Positions 1 through 7,100 of a stretch of 7,365 nucleotides of DNA are shown here, piece after piece (the stretch's first letter is position 1; the number at the start of each line of letters is the position of its first letter). Under the pieces are notes generated by a model, which saw nothing but the letters and a program-made list of their open reading frames with translations, was not told the DNA's origin and searched no databases. Location of the stretch: the NCBI GenBank assembly GCA_003483675.1, contig DMYK01000036.1, positions 1 to 7,365 of the forward strand, in the 5' to 3' direction. The stretch is from Microcoleaceae cyanobacterium UBA11344 (GTDB lineage: Bacteria; Cyanobacteriota; Cyanobacteriia; Cyanobacteriales; Microcoleaceae). The translations under genes were made by a program, and so were the position numbers.

Positions 1-14
1 TAATTATTACTCAA

Positions 15-19
15 AAGGA
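15..19 (+). promoter_or_regulatory. Ribosome binding site of the TPR-methyltransferase gene
   Basis: AAGGA lies 9 nt upstream of the ATG at 29. It supports that ATG as the true start. The promoter of this gene is not visible and must lie before the window. Confidence 0.75.
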
Positions 20-28
20 CAATTAAAA

Positions 29-2347
29 ATGAATTCGGAAACAGTGCCGGTGAATTTCCAGCAACAAGCAGAACTTTATTTAGCTACAGGGAACTTCGAT
101 CGCGCGATCGCACTTTGCGAACAAGTTTTAGAATTGCAGCCGAATTCTGCCGAGACTTGCAAAACCCTAGGGAAGGCGCTACAAGCTCAGGGTAAACTAG
201 AAGACGCAAGGTATTGGTATAAAGTTGCGATCGCCCACCAACCCGATTTTGCCGAAGCTTTTGCCAACCTCGGCACTCTCTGCGCTACCTTGCAACAATG
301 GCACGAGGCGATCGCCTGTTACCAAAAAGCCATCTCCCTACAACCCGACTTTGCAGGATTTTACCGCAATTTGAGCCGCGTATTTACCCAAGTTGGCAAA
401 GCCGAAGAAGCAGCCGACTGCTGGTATCAAGCACTCATGGTAGCACCAGTAGAAATACCCGAAGAATACCTCGATTTAGGCAATACTTTATTGGGGCAAA
501 ACAAGGCTGAGTTAGCGCTGATTTGTTACCATCGTACCATTTATTTAAACCCCAGTTGTTGCGAAGCTTATTATAAATTAGCCGACGCTGCTACCGAGTT
601 GCAACAGTGGGATGAAGCTATTGCCAACTACCGCAAAGCTATCAAAATTCAGCCAGATATTTCGGAGTTTCATTACAAATTAGGAAATGCTTTGCAAGCA
701 AGCGGACTATTGCATGAATCTGTCGCAGCCTACCGCGAAAGTATTGAATTAAATCCCAATTCTTTCTGGTGTTACTACAATTTAGGCAGCGTTATGCTCA
801 AATTAGAACATTGGCAAGAAGCAATCATTACCTATCGCACAAGTATTGAAATTAACCCGGATTTTTCTGGGTCTTACTACAGCATCGGTGAAGCTTGCGA
901 CAAATTAGAAAAATGGTCGGAATCTGTCGCAGCTTACCAGCGCGCTACTGAATTAGACCAGAATTCTTTCGGAGCTTTTCACAGGTTGGGAGATGCTCTT
1001 TTTAAACTAGAAAAATGGTCAGACGCTGAGGCCGCATACGCCGGGGCGATCGCACTTAATTCAGATTCATTTTGGTCTCATTATAACTTAGCTTTGACTT
1101 TAGTTAAACTTCAAAAGTTTGCGGCTGCAACACTCGCTTATCGGCGGGCGATCGCACTCAATCCAGAATTCTCTTGGACTTACCACAATTTAGGAGAGTT
1201 GCTGTTAAAAACCCAACAGTGGAAAGCAGCGGCTACCGCTTACCAGCGCGCTATTGAACTTAATCCCAATATTTCTTGGTCTTATTACAATTTAGGCGAT
1301 GCTTTGACTGAAATTCACCAGTGGAATAATGCTGTTTCTGCCTACCTTTGTGCGCTGCAACTTGACCCGTCTTTCCCTAATCTTTACACAAAGTTAGGTG
1401 AGGCTCTAATTAAAAGAACTCCGGCTGGTTTAGATGCAGCAACTAGCTACTATCATCACGAAATGCAGCCGCTACAGGCTCCTGAATTTTACTGTCAAGT
1501 AGCACAAAATTTTGCTAAGAGCGATCGGCTTAAGGAAGCCATAATGTTGTACTTGATGGCATTAGAAATCAGACCGAAAGATCCAGAAATATCCCAAAAA
1601 TTAGAGGAACTTTTAGAAAAACAGCGTCAAACAGGGGAATCTAGTCTATTATTAGAGTTAGAGGCTCATGATATTCGCGATCGCTACATTGCCCGAATAG
1701 TAAAAGGCAAAACTTTTGCAGAAGTAGGCGGATTGTGGGGAATTGTCAGCGAAAAAGTATCTGTAGCTAGCAAATACGGTGCCACTTCTCTAACTATGAT
1801 TGATGCCATGCCGATCTCCGTACACTGGTGGCAAGATTTTCGCGATCGCATGACAAGTTTAAATATTGCTAATTATCACTGTATCAATCAAGATATCACT
1901 CAGATTCAGCTTGCAGACATTGGCGATCCTTACGATGTAGTTCACTGTGCAGGAGTTTTGTACCATCACCCCCATCCCTTGCAGATTTTAGTGGCCTTGC
2001 GTCAGATAACTTGCGAGCATTTAATTTTCACTTCAGCTATTACCCAAGAAGTTATAGAAAACGAGTGGGGACGCTATGAAATTCCAGCTTCTGGAGTAAT
2101 GTTTATTCCAGCTTTGGACGACGCAGAACGAGCTATTTTAACAGCTTACTGGAAGCCGTACATCAACGGCAACCAACTTATAGGGATAACTGAAAAAGCA
2201 GTTTTTGACATCAACGACTTTGGCCCGTGGTGGTGGCTACCTACAGCTTCTGCTTTGGAGGCTATGTGCAAAGTAGCGGGATTTAAGGTTTTAGACAAAG
2301 GATTGACTTGGGACAATAATGCTCTGACTCTCCTGCTGGGTGTTTAA
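29..2347 (+). CDS. TPR-repeat protein with C-terminal SAM-dependent methyltransferase domain
   Basis: This 772-residue protein has two parts. Residues about 7-518 are some 15 tandem tetratricopeptide repeats of 34 residues (35 in the 4th and 14th), with the usual pattern of small residues, aromatic Tyr and a closing Pro (for example YYNLG ... AIELNP). Several repeats open with Phe/Ser-Trp. TPR arrays are protein-binding scaffolds. Residues about 546-772 look like a class I methyltransferase: glycine-rich SAM-binding loop EVGGLWG at 565-571, acidic residue D592 after a beta strand, and YDVVHCAGVLYHHPHP from 635. A late WWWLPT...AGF segment resembles the end of CmoB/DUF1698-like methyltransferases. 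No signal peptide or membrane segment is seen, so it is probably cytoplasmic. The next gene starts 52 nt downstream, suggesting an operon. The methylated substrate cannot be told from sequence. The domain calls are strong; any specific reaction would be a guess. Confidence 0.9.
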   Translation: MNSETVPVNFQQQAELYLATGNFDRAIALCEQVLELQPNSAETCKTLGKALQAQGKLEDARYWYKVAIAHQPDFAEAFANLGTLCATLQQWHEAIACYQKAISLQPDFAGFYRNLSRVFTQVGKAEEAADCWYQALMVAPVEIPEEYLDLGNTLLGQNKAELALICYHRTIYLNPSCCEAYYKLADAATELQQWDEAIANYRKAIKIQPDISEFHYKLGNALQASGLLHESVAAYRESIELNPNSFWCYYNLGSVMLKLEHWQEAIITYRTSIEINPDFSGSYYSIGEACDKLEKWSESVAAYQRATELDQNSFGAFHRLGDALFKLEKWSDAEAAYAGAIALNSDSFWSHYNLALTLVKLQKFAAATLAYRRAIALNPEFSWTYHNLGELLLKTQQWKAAATAYQRAIELNPNISWSYYNLGDALTEIHQWNNAVSAYLCALQLDPSFPNLYTKLGEALIKRTPAGLDAATSYYHHEMQPLQAPEFYCQVAQNFAKSDRLKEAIMLYLMALEIRPKDPEISQKLEELLEKQRQTGESSLLLELEAHDIRDRYIARIVKGKTFAEVGGLWGIVSEKVSVASKYGATSLTMIDAMPISVHWWQDFRDRMTSLNIANYHCINQDITQIQLADIGDPYDVVHCAGVLYHHPHPLQILVALRQITCEHLIFTSAITQEVIENEWGRYEIPASGVMFIPALDDAERAILTAYWKPYINGNQLIGITEKAVFDINDFGPWWWLPTASALEAMCKVAGFKVLDKGLTWDNNALTLLLGV
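47..1582 (+). repeat. Tandem TPR-coding repeats, 102-nt period
   Basis: About 15 diverged units of 102 nt (34 codons) make up the first two thirds of the gene. Traces of recent internal duplication survive in the DNA. GAATCTGTCGCAGC occurs at 716-729 and 920-933, 204 nt or two units apart. AAAYTAGAAAAATGGTC occurs at 902-918 and 1004-1020, one unit apart. GCTTACCAGCGCGCT occurs at 932-946 and 1238-1252, three units apart. The exact multiples of 102 show growth by unit duplication or gene conversion between units. Confidence 0.85.
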
Positions 2348-2384
2348 GAAAAACTCAAATAGATACAAACATCTTTTCTTAAAA

Positions 2385-2390
2385 AAGGAA
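2385..2390 (+). promoter_or_regulatory. Ribosome binding site deciding the start of the REC-histidine kinase
   Basis: AAGGAA lies 9 nt upstream of the ATG at 2400, an ideal distance. An in-frame GTG at 2340 would add 20 residues (a basic, non-conserved leader) and overlap the previous gene by 8 nt, but it has no comparable upstream site. The ATG at 2400 is therefore preferred. Confidence 0.75.
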
Positions 2391-2399
2391 AATCATCAA

Positions 2400-3710
2400 A
2401 TGGATAACAACCTACAGGAAACGCCATTAGGAAATATTTTAGTAGTGGACGATACGCCGGAAAACCTGCGTCTTTTGTCTACCATGTTGACTCAGCGGGG
2501 ATACGTGCCCCGCTGCGTTATTAACGGGAAAATGGCTCTGAGAGCGTGCAATTATAATCCGCCGGATTTGATTTTACTCGACATAATGATGCCTCAAATG
2601 AATGGCTACGAAGTATGTCAACACCTGAAATTAGATGCCAAAACTCGCGATATTCCGGTAATTTTTATCAGCGCTAAAGATGAAGTATTTGACAAAGTAA
2701 ATGCCTTTACCGTAGGGGGCGTGGACTACATCAGCAAGCCGTTTCAGTTTGAAGAAGTGCTCGCCCGCATCGAAAGTCACCTCACCCTGCGGAAGTTGCA
2801 AAAGCAGCTAAAAGAACAAAATATACTCCTTCAACAAGAAATCAGCAGCCGCTTAGCGGTGGAAGAAATTCTCCACGAAAAAAATCAAATTTTGCAACAA
2901 GAAATCAGCAGCCGCTGTGCTGTTGAAAAAGCCCTTCAAGAACAAAATTTGTTGCTGCAAAAAGAGATAGGCAATCGTCAGTGCGCCGAATCGGCTCTGT
3001 TGAAATCCTATCAAGAATTGGCGCGTTCTAATGCCGAACTCGAACAATTTGCTTATGTGGCATCCCACGACTTGCAAGCGCCTTTAGCAACCATTGCGAG
3101 CTACGCTCAACTATTAGAAAAACGCTCCAAAGACCAACTAGACAGCCAAGCTAATAAGTTTATTGGCAACATCGTTCAAGGCTGCACGAGAATGCAAACT
3201 TTAATTGATGATTTGCTAGAATATTCGCGATTGGGCAGGAGTCAGAAACCTTTTCAACCGACAGATTGTCATCAGGTAGTAGAGCGAGCCCTCGCCAACT
3301 TGCAATGGGTGATTCGTGACACCCAAGCAGTTGTTTCCTGTAGTGAATTGCCCGTAGTAAATGGCGATATTTCTCAACTTGTGCAGCTCTTTCAAAATTT
3401 AGTTGGCAATGCAATTAAATATCGCCAAGATGCACCGCCTGTTGTTTCTGTCAGTGCTTGCAAACACCAGGATCATTGGCTATTTTCTGTTTCTGATAAT
3501 GGAATTGGGATTGCACCGCAGCATCAAGAACGTATCTTTCAAATTTTCCAGCGCTTGCACACTCAAAAAGAATATTCTGGTACAGGTATTGGTTTGGCAA
3601 TTTGTCAAAAGATTGTCCAACGTCACGGCGGACGTATTTGGGTAGAGTCGGAGCCGAGTCAAGGTTCAACTTTTCACTTTACTCTCAACGAAAATACTTT
3701 TGATTTGTGA
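2400..3710 (+). CDS. Soluble hybrid histidine kinase: REC, coiled coil, HisKA, HATPase_c
   Basis: The protein has 436 residues from the chosen ATG. A receiver domain fills residues about 11-130, with acidic pair D17/D18, phospho-acceptor D61 in LILLDIMMP, S91 and K113 in SKPF. A coiled coil follows (about 131-215), containing three 21-residue repeats. The HisKA dimerisation domain has the phosphorylatable H223 in SHDLQAPL, an H-box like that of cyanobacterial phytochrome kinases. HATPase_c shows the N-box NLVGNAIKY (N337), G1 DNGIG at 366-370 and G2 SGTGIGL at 393-399, so the kinase should be active. There is no membrane segment or dedicated sensor domain. The input is probably phosphorylation of the N-terminal receiver by another kinase, passed through the coiled coil. 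It likely shares a transcript with the TPR-methyltransferase gene upstream. The cognate target is not identifiable. An alternative GTG start at 2340 is less likely. Confidence 0.93.
   Translation: MDNNLQETPLGNILVVDDTPENLRLLSTMLTQRGYVPRCVINGKMALRACNYNPPDLILLDIMMPQMNGYEVCQHLKLDAKTRDIPVIFISAKDEVFDKVNAFTVGGVDYISKPFQFEEVLARIESHLTLRKLQKQLKEQNILLQQEISSRLAVEEILHEKNQILQQEISSRCAVEKALQEQNLLLQKEIGNRQCAESALLKSYQELARSNAELEQFAYVASHDLQAPLATIASYAQLLEKRSKDQLDSQANKFIGNIVQGCTRMQTLIDDLLEYSRLGRSQKPFQPTDCHQVVERALANLQWVIRDTQAVVSCSELPVVNGDISQLVQLFQNLVGNAIKYRQDAPPVVSVSACKHQDHWLFSVSDNGIGIAPQHQERIFQIFQRLHTQKEYSGTGIGLAICQKIVQRHGGRIWVESEPSQGSTFHFTLNENTFDL
2811..2999 (+). repeat. Three 63-nt repeats encoding a 21-residue coiled-coil unit
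   Basis: Units lie at 2811-2873, 2874-2936 and 2937-2999, encoding residues 138-158, 159-179 and 180-200. Each has the pattern (K/H/Q)E(Q/K)N..LQ(Q/K)EI..R..(V/A)E..(L). A 22-nt stretch is identical at 2832-2853 and 2895-2916, 63 nt apart, which points to recent duplication. Twenty-one residues are exactly three heptads, so adding or losing a unit would keep the coiled-coil register between REC and HisKA. Confidence 0.8.
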
Positions 3711-3772
3711 TTTTTACTTTTTGAATTAAAGAACCACCAAGTTTTTAGTTAATTAGTAAAATCACAAGTTAT

Positions 3773-3808
3773 ACAAACAACTGCGCGTTGACATCACAGT
3801 TGGTTTGT
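3773..3808. promoter_or_regulatory. Dyad overlapping the promoter, possible operator
   Basis: ACAAACAACTG (3773-3783) is the reverse complement of CAGTTGGTTTGT (3797-3808) apart from one extra base in the right arm. The 13-nt space between the arms contains most of the -35 box, and the right arm fills much of the -35/-10 spacer. ATCACAA at 3761-3767 also complements TTGTGAT at 3806-3812. The position suggests a repressor or activator site. No known regulator consensus was matched, and a chance or structural role is possible. Confidence 0.45.
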
Positions 3809-3816
3809 GATATAAT
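3788..3816 (+). promoter_or_regulatory. Consensus sigma70-type promoter upstream of the large sensor kinase
   Basis: TTGACA at 3788-3793 and TATAAT at 3811-3816 are both perfect matches to the principal-sigma consensus, with the optimal 17-nt spacer. Transcription should start near 3822-3825. The transcript would run about 285 nt through the inverted-repeat element before the ATG at 4110. It could therefore give the large kinase a long structured leader, or produce a separate small RNA if it stops early. That it serves the kinase is inferred from direction and position. Confidence 0.7.
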
Positions 3817-3870
3817 GATGTTTCTTAAACAAATCTTTTGTGGCGTTCCCTCGCACTGCAATTCTCATGC

Positions 3871-4013
3871 TATAGCGGTTTTCAAGCAAGTGAGGTACGT
3901 GCTTACTAATTCGCAATTCAGGGAAGGGAAGGAACCACCTAGGCCCTAGGCCCTAGGCCCTAGGCCCTAGGCCCTAGGCCCAGTAGCACCTCATTTATCT
4001 GAGAAACGCTATA
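3871..4013. mobile_element. MITE-like element with 26-nt terminal inverted repeats
   Basis: The ends 3871-3896 and 3988-4013 are imperfect inverted repeats, 20 of 26 positions matching without gaps. Both start TATAGCG and end TGAGGT when read inward. The element is 143 bp, has no coding capacity and carries the heptamer array near its right end. This fits a miniature inverted-repeat transposable element, or a dispersed palindromic repeat of the kind common in filamentous cyanobacteria. A TA at each outer end (3871-3872 and 4012-4013) could be a TA target duplication, as made by IS630/Tc1-type transposases. That is inference: no transposase is present and other copies cannot be checked from one window. 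Confidence 0.6.
3938..3979. repeat. Six perfect tandem CCTAGGC heptamers (STRR-type)
   Basis: Six uninterrupted copies of a 7-nt unit span 42 nt, with CC of a seventh at 3980-3981. Each unit contains the palindrome CCTAGG, so the array can fold on itself with one C-C mismatch per unit. Short heptanucleotide tandem repeats are a known feature of filamentous cyanobacterial intergenic DNA. Such arrays change copy number by replication slippage. A purine-rich run (GGGAAGGGAAGGAA, 3921-3934) lies just before it. Confidence 0.95.
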
Positions 4014-4015
4014 AT
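4010..4015 (+). promoter_or_regulatory. Possible second -10 box at the right end of the MITE-like element
   Basis: TATAAT here is made of the last bases of the terminal inverted repeat plus two flanking bases. It lies about 100 nt before the kinase start. The hexamer at the proper -35 distance (CACCTC, 3987-3992) is poor and there is no TG extension. It would need an activator or be weak, and may be chance. Confidence 0.25.
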
Positions 4016-4109
4016 GTATGTGTAGCTGCAATTTAGCAAATACCTCCACAAACACAGGTGCAATCCCAGTTAGCTTGACCAATAATCTTTTGATTAATAA
4101 CTAACTCTT

Positions 4110-7100
4110 ATGAAAGCAGTTTTTAACTTAGCTGTACCTCCTACCTGCTTTAAGGTTTTGTTGGTCGAAGACAACGCTTATGAAGCAGAACTGATTGAAG
4201 ATTTGCTGTCAGGAATTAGCGATCGCCAGCAGATAGCGTTGACGAAAGTAGAGCGCCTGAGTGAAGCGCTGCTGCGCTTGAATCAAGAAACTTTTGACGT
4301 AATTTTATTAGATCTTTCACTTCCAGACAGTCGGGGAATTGAGACAGTAGCTAGGGTGCAAGAGTACGGGGCAAATGTGCCGATTGTGGTGCTGACAGGT
4401 CAAAATGACGAAGCGCTCGCCCTGCGGTTAATCTCGGTGGGCGTACAGGATTATTTAGTAAAAAGAAAAATAGACGGCGAACTTTTAATGCGATCGCTCC
4501 GTTACGCGATCGAGCGCCAAAACAGCCAAGATGCTTTGCGAAAAAGTGAAGAAAAATATCGCTCGGTAGTTGAAAATTCCCTGATCGGAATTGCCATCAT
4601 TGTCCCAATTATTGAACCCGCAATTCCTGAAAATTGTAACTGGATAGAAGTTAACGATGCGTTGTGCCATTTGCTGGGCTACGAGCGCGATGAACTCATG
4701 CAAAAAAACAGGTTGGAGTTGACTCATCCAGAGGACTGTAGCAATAACATTGAACAATTATCTCAAATTTTAGCAGGTACGAGCGATGGCTACATCTCAG
4801 ATAAAAGGTGGCTGCGAAAAGACGGCGAAATAGTTTACACGCGAGTTTCTCTGCACTGCATTCGTCGTCGGGATGGGTCGATCGATCGGATGATTAAAGT
4901 AGTGTTGGACGTGAGTGATCGCTACCGCTACGAATCCAAACTAAAAGCATCCGAGCAATTTTTAAACCACATTATCAATGTCATTCCCGACCCAATTTTT
5001 GTTAAAGACGATCAACACCGCTGGATGATCTTAAACGATGCTTTTTGTCAGTTGCTTGGAAAACCGCGACAAGAACTGATCTGCAAATCAGATTATGACT
5101 TTTTTTCCCAAGCAGAAGCCGAGGTTTTTTGGGAAAAAGATGAAGAAGTATTGAATACTGGCATCCCTAACGAAACAGAAGAAAATTTTACAAACAGCCA
5201 AGGCAAAGAATATATTATTTCCACCAAAAAAACTTTTTTTCAAAATACAGATGGGAGTAAAATATTAGTAGGTACTATTCGAGATATCACTGAATACAGA
5301 CGCCAACAAATAGCCCTGGAAAAAAGCGAAGCTAGATTTCAAAAACTGGTAGCCAACCTGCCGGGAGCAATTTATCAATTACGAATCTCAGCCAGCGGAG
5401 AAAAATCTTTTCCTTATGTATCTTCAGGCTGCCGCGAACTCTACGAATTAGAGCCTGAAGTAATAGAGGAAAATGCGGAACAGGTTTTCAGCAGAATTCA
5501 TGCAGACGACATCTCAGACTTAGAAGAATCCATCGCAATTTCTGCCGCAACCATGCAGCCTTGGCAGCAGCAGTGGCGGTACGTCTTGCCATCAGGAAAA
5601 ATTAAGTGGCTGCAAGGAGCTTCGAGACCAGAAATGCTGAATCAGGCAAAAAAGGGAAATCGAGCTGATATTATCTGGGACGGTTTAGTGATGGATATTA
5701 CTGAATTGAAGCAGGCACAAACAGAGCGCGATCGCTTCTTTACCATTTCCTTAGACTTGCTTTGTATTATCGGTTTTGACGGTTATTTCAAACGTTTAAA
5801 CCCCGCTTGGTCAAATGCCCTTGGCTACAGCAATGCTGAACTTTTTGCCAAGCCGATGCTGGAATTTGTTCATCCAGACGATCGAGCAGCTACCTTAGCC
5901 GAAAGGGAAAAACTAATAGCCGGTACCCCCAGTATCTGCTTTGAAAACCGCTATCTCTGCAAAGATGGTTCTTACAAATGCCTGCTGTGGACGGCATCGC
6001 CATTTAGTGAAGAAGGCTTAATCTATTCCGTCGGTCGCGACATTACCTCCCGCAAACAAGCAGAATTAGCGCTGCTGCGCGTTACTCAAGCCGTGGAAAG
6101 CACCAGCGATGCGATCGTCATTGCTGACTTAAAAGGGCGATCGATCTATCATAATCAAGCCTTTATTCAGCGGTACGGCTACACACCAGCAGAACTAAAT
6201 ACAGCAGGCGGAGCAATGGTCATCTACCCCAAAAATAAAGTGCTGTTAAAAATGCTTAAAACCCTTCGCAAAGGCAAATCTTGGAAAGGCGAACTCAAAA
6301 TCAAAACTCAAAGTAATGAACTGGTAACAACTCTATTTCTAGCCGACTGCATTAAAGATGAAACTGGCAATTTAATCGGCCTAGTGGGAGTAATTACTGA
6401 CATCACCGAACGCAAACAAGCCGAGATGGCCTTGGTGCAGCAATTAAGACGAGATCGGCTGGTAGTCGCGATGCTCGATCGCATTCGCTCCTCCCTCAAT
6501 TTAGAAGAAATCCTCACAACTGCTGTCGAACAAGTGCGACAATTATTGCAAACAGACCGCACAGTTATTTACCGCTTTAATCCAGACAGGAACCCGGTTT
6601 TAGTTGTCGAATCCGTTGCCCGAAATCGCAGGTCGCTCAGGGATTTAAACATTCCATACCCTTGCTTTGCAGAAAATTTTGTTGAGCTTTACCAACAGGG
6701 TTGGGTGAGAGCTATAGAAAACATCTATCAGGAAAATTTTAGCGAATCCCACATTGATTTTCTCAATCAATTAGAAGTAAAAGCTAACTTAATAGTTCCG
6801 ATTTTAAAAGCAGAAACAAGTATTTCCAACCCTCGATCGACCTCAGAAAATCCGCTCTGGGGACTGCTGATCGCCCACGATTGCAGCCATTCACGTTCTT
6901 GGGATTCCTCAGAAATCGAATCCCTCAGACAATTGTGCGTGCAATTGGCGATCGCCATTCAGCAATCGACACTATTTCAACAAGCACAAACCGAAATAGC
7001 CGATCGCAAACTTGCAGAATCTGCCCTCCAACAAGCCGTATTAGCCGCCGAAACCGCCAATCGAGCAAAAAGCGAATTTCTCGCCAACATGAGCCACGAA

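Larger units (their letters stand above)
3711..4109. other. 399-nt intergenic region with promoter and MITE-like element
   Basis: No supported gene lies here. The first 60 nt are AT-rich with no convincing hairpin-plus-T-run terminator for the kinase upstream. Next come a dyad and a consensus promoter (3773-3816), the inverted-repeat element with its heptamer array (3871-4013), and a 96-nt leader before the ATG at 4110 in which nothing distinct was recognised. That leader has no clear ribosome binding site. Confidence 0.8.
104..6955. repeat. HIP1 octamers GCGATCGC (ten dispersed copies)
   Basis: Perfect copies start at 104, 227, 308, 1046, 1148, 1842, 4219, 4490, 5728 and 6948. HIP1 is a highly over-represented palindrome in many cyanobacterial genomes and is the main base for the taxonomic call. 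None was seen in the REC-kinase gene at 2400-3710 or in the intergenic region. Confidence 0.9.

Noticed and set aside
1664..2347. Calling the methyltransferase domain CmoB
   Set aside because: The GVLYHHPHP segment resembles that family, but the TPR fusion and limited visible similarity do not justify a tRNA-modification assignment.
2340..2399. In-frame GTG extension of the REC-kinase
   Set aside because: The extra 20 residues are a Lys/Asn-rich leader, and the ATG at 2400 has an AAGGAA site at ideal spacing that lies inside this extension.
3773..3808. Dyad as a terminator of the REC-kinase gene
   Set aside because: There is no T-run after the right arm; it overlaps a consensus promoter instead.
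3818..3949. Small + strand frame of 43 codons starting at the ATG just after the -10 box
   Set aside because: It begins upstream of the predicted transcript start, has no ribosome binding site, and runs through the inverted repeat into the heptamer array. It looks like chance.
3938..3979. Heptamer array as a CRISPR
   Set aside because: The units are 7 nt and directly adjacent with no spacers.
4075..4103. TTGACC plus TAACTA at 17 nt as a promoter giving a leaderless mRNA at 4110
   Set aside because: The -10 match is only two of six; coincidence is more likely.
4485..4757. Minus-strand frame of 90 codons within the large kinase
   Set aside because: It lies opposite the REC/PAS1 coding sequence, whose + frame shows clear domain motifs; the minus-strand product resembles nothing known.
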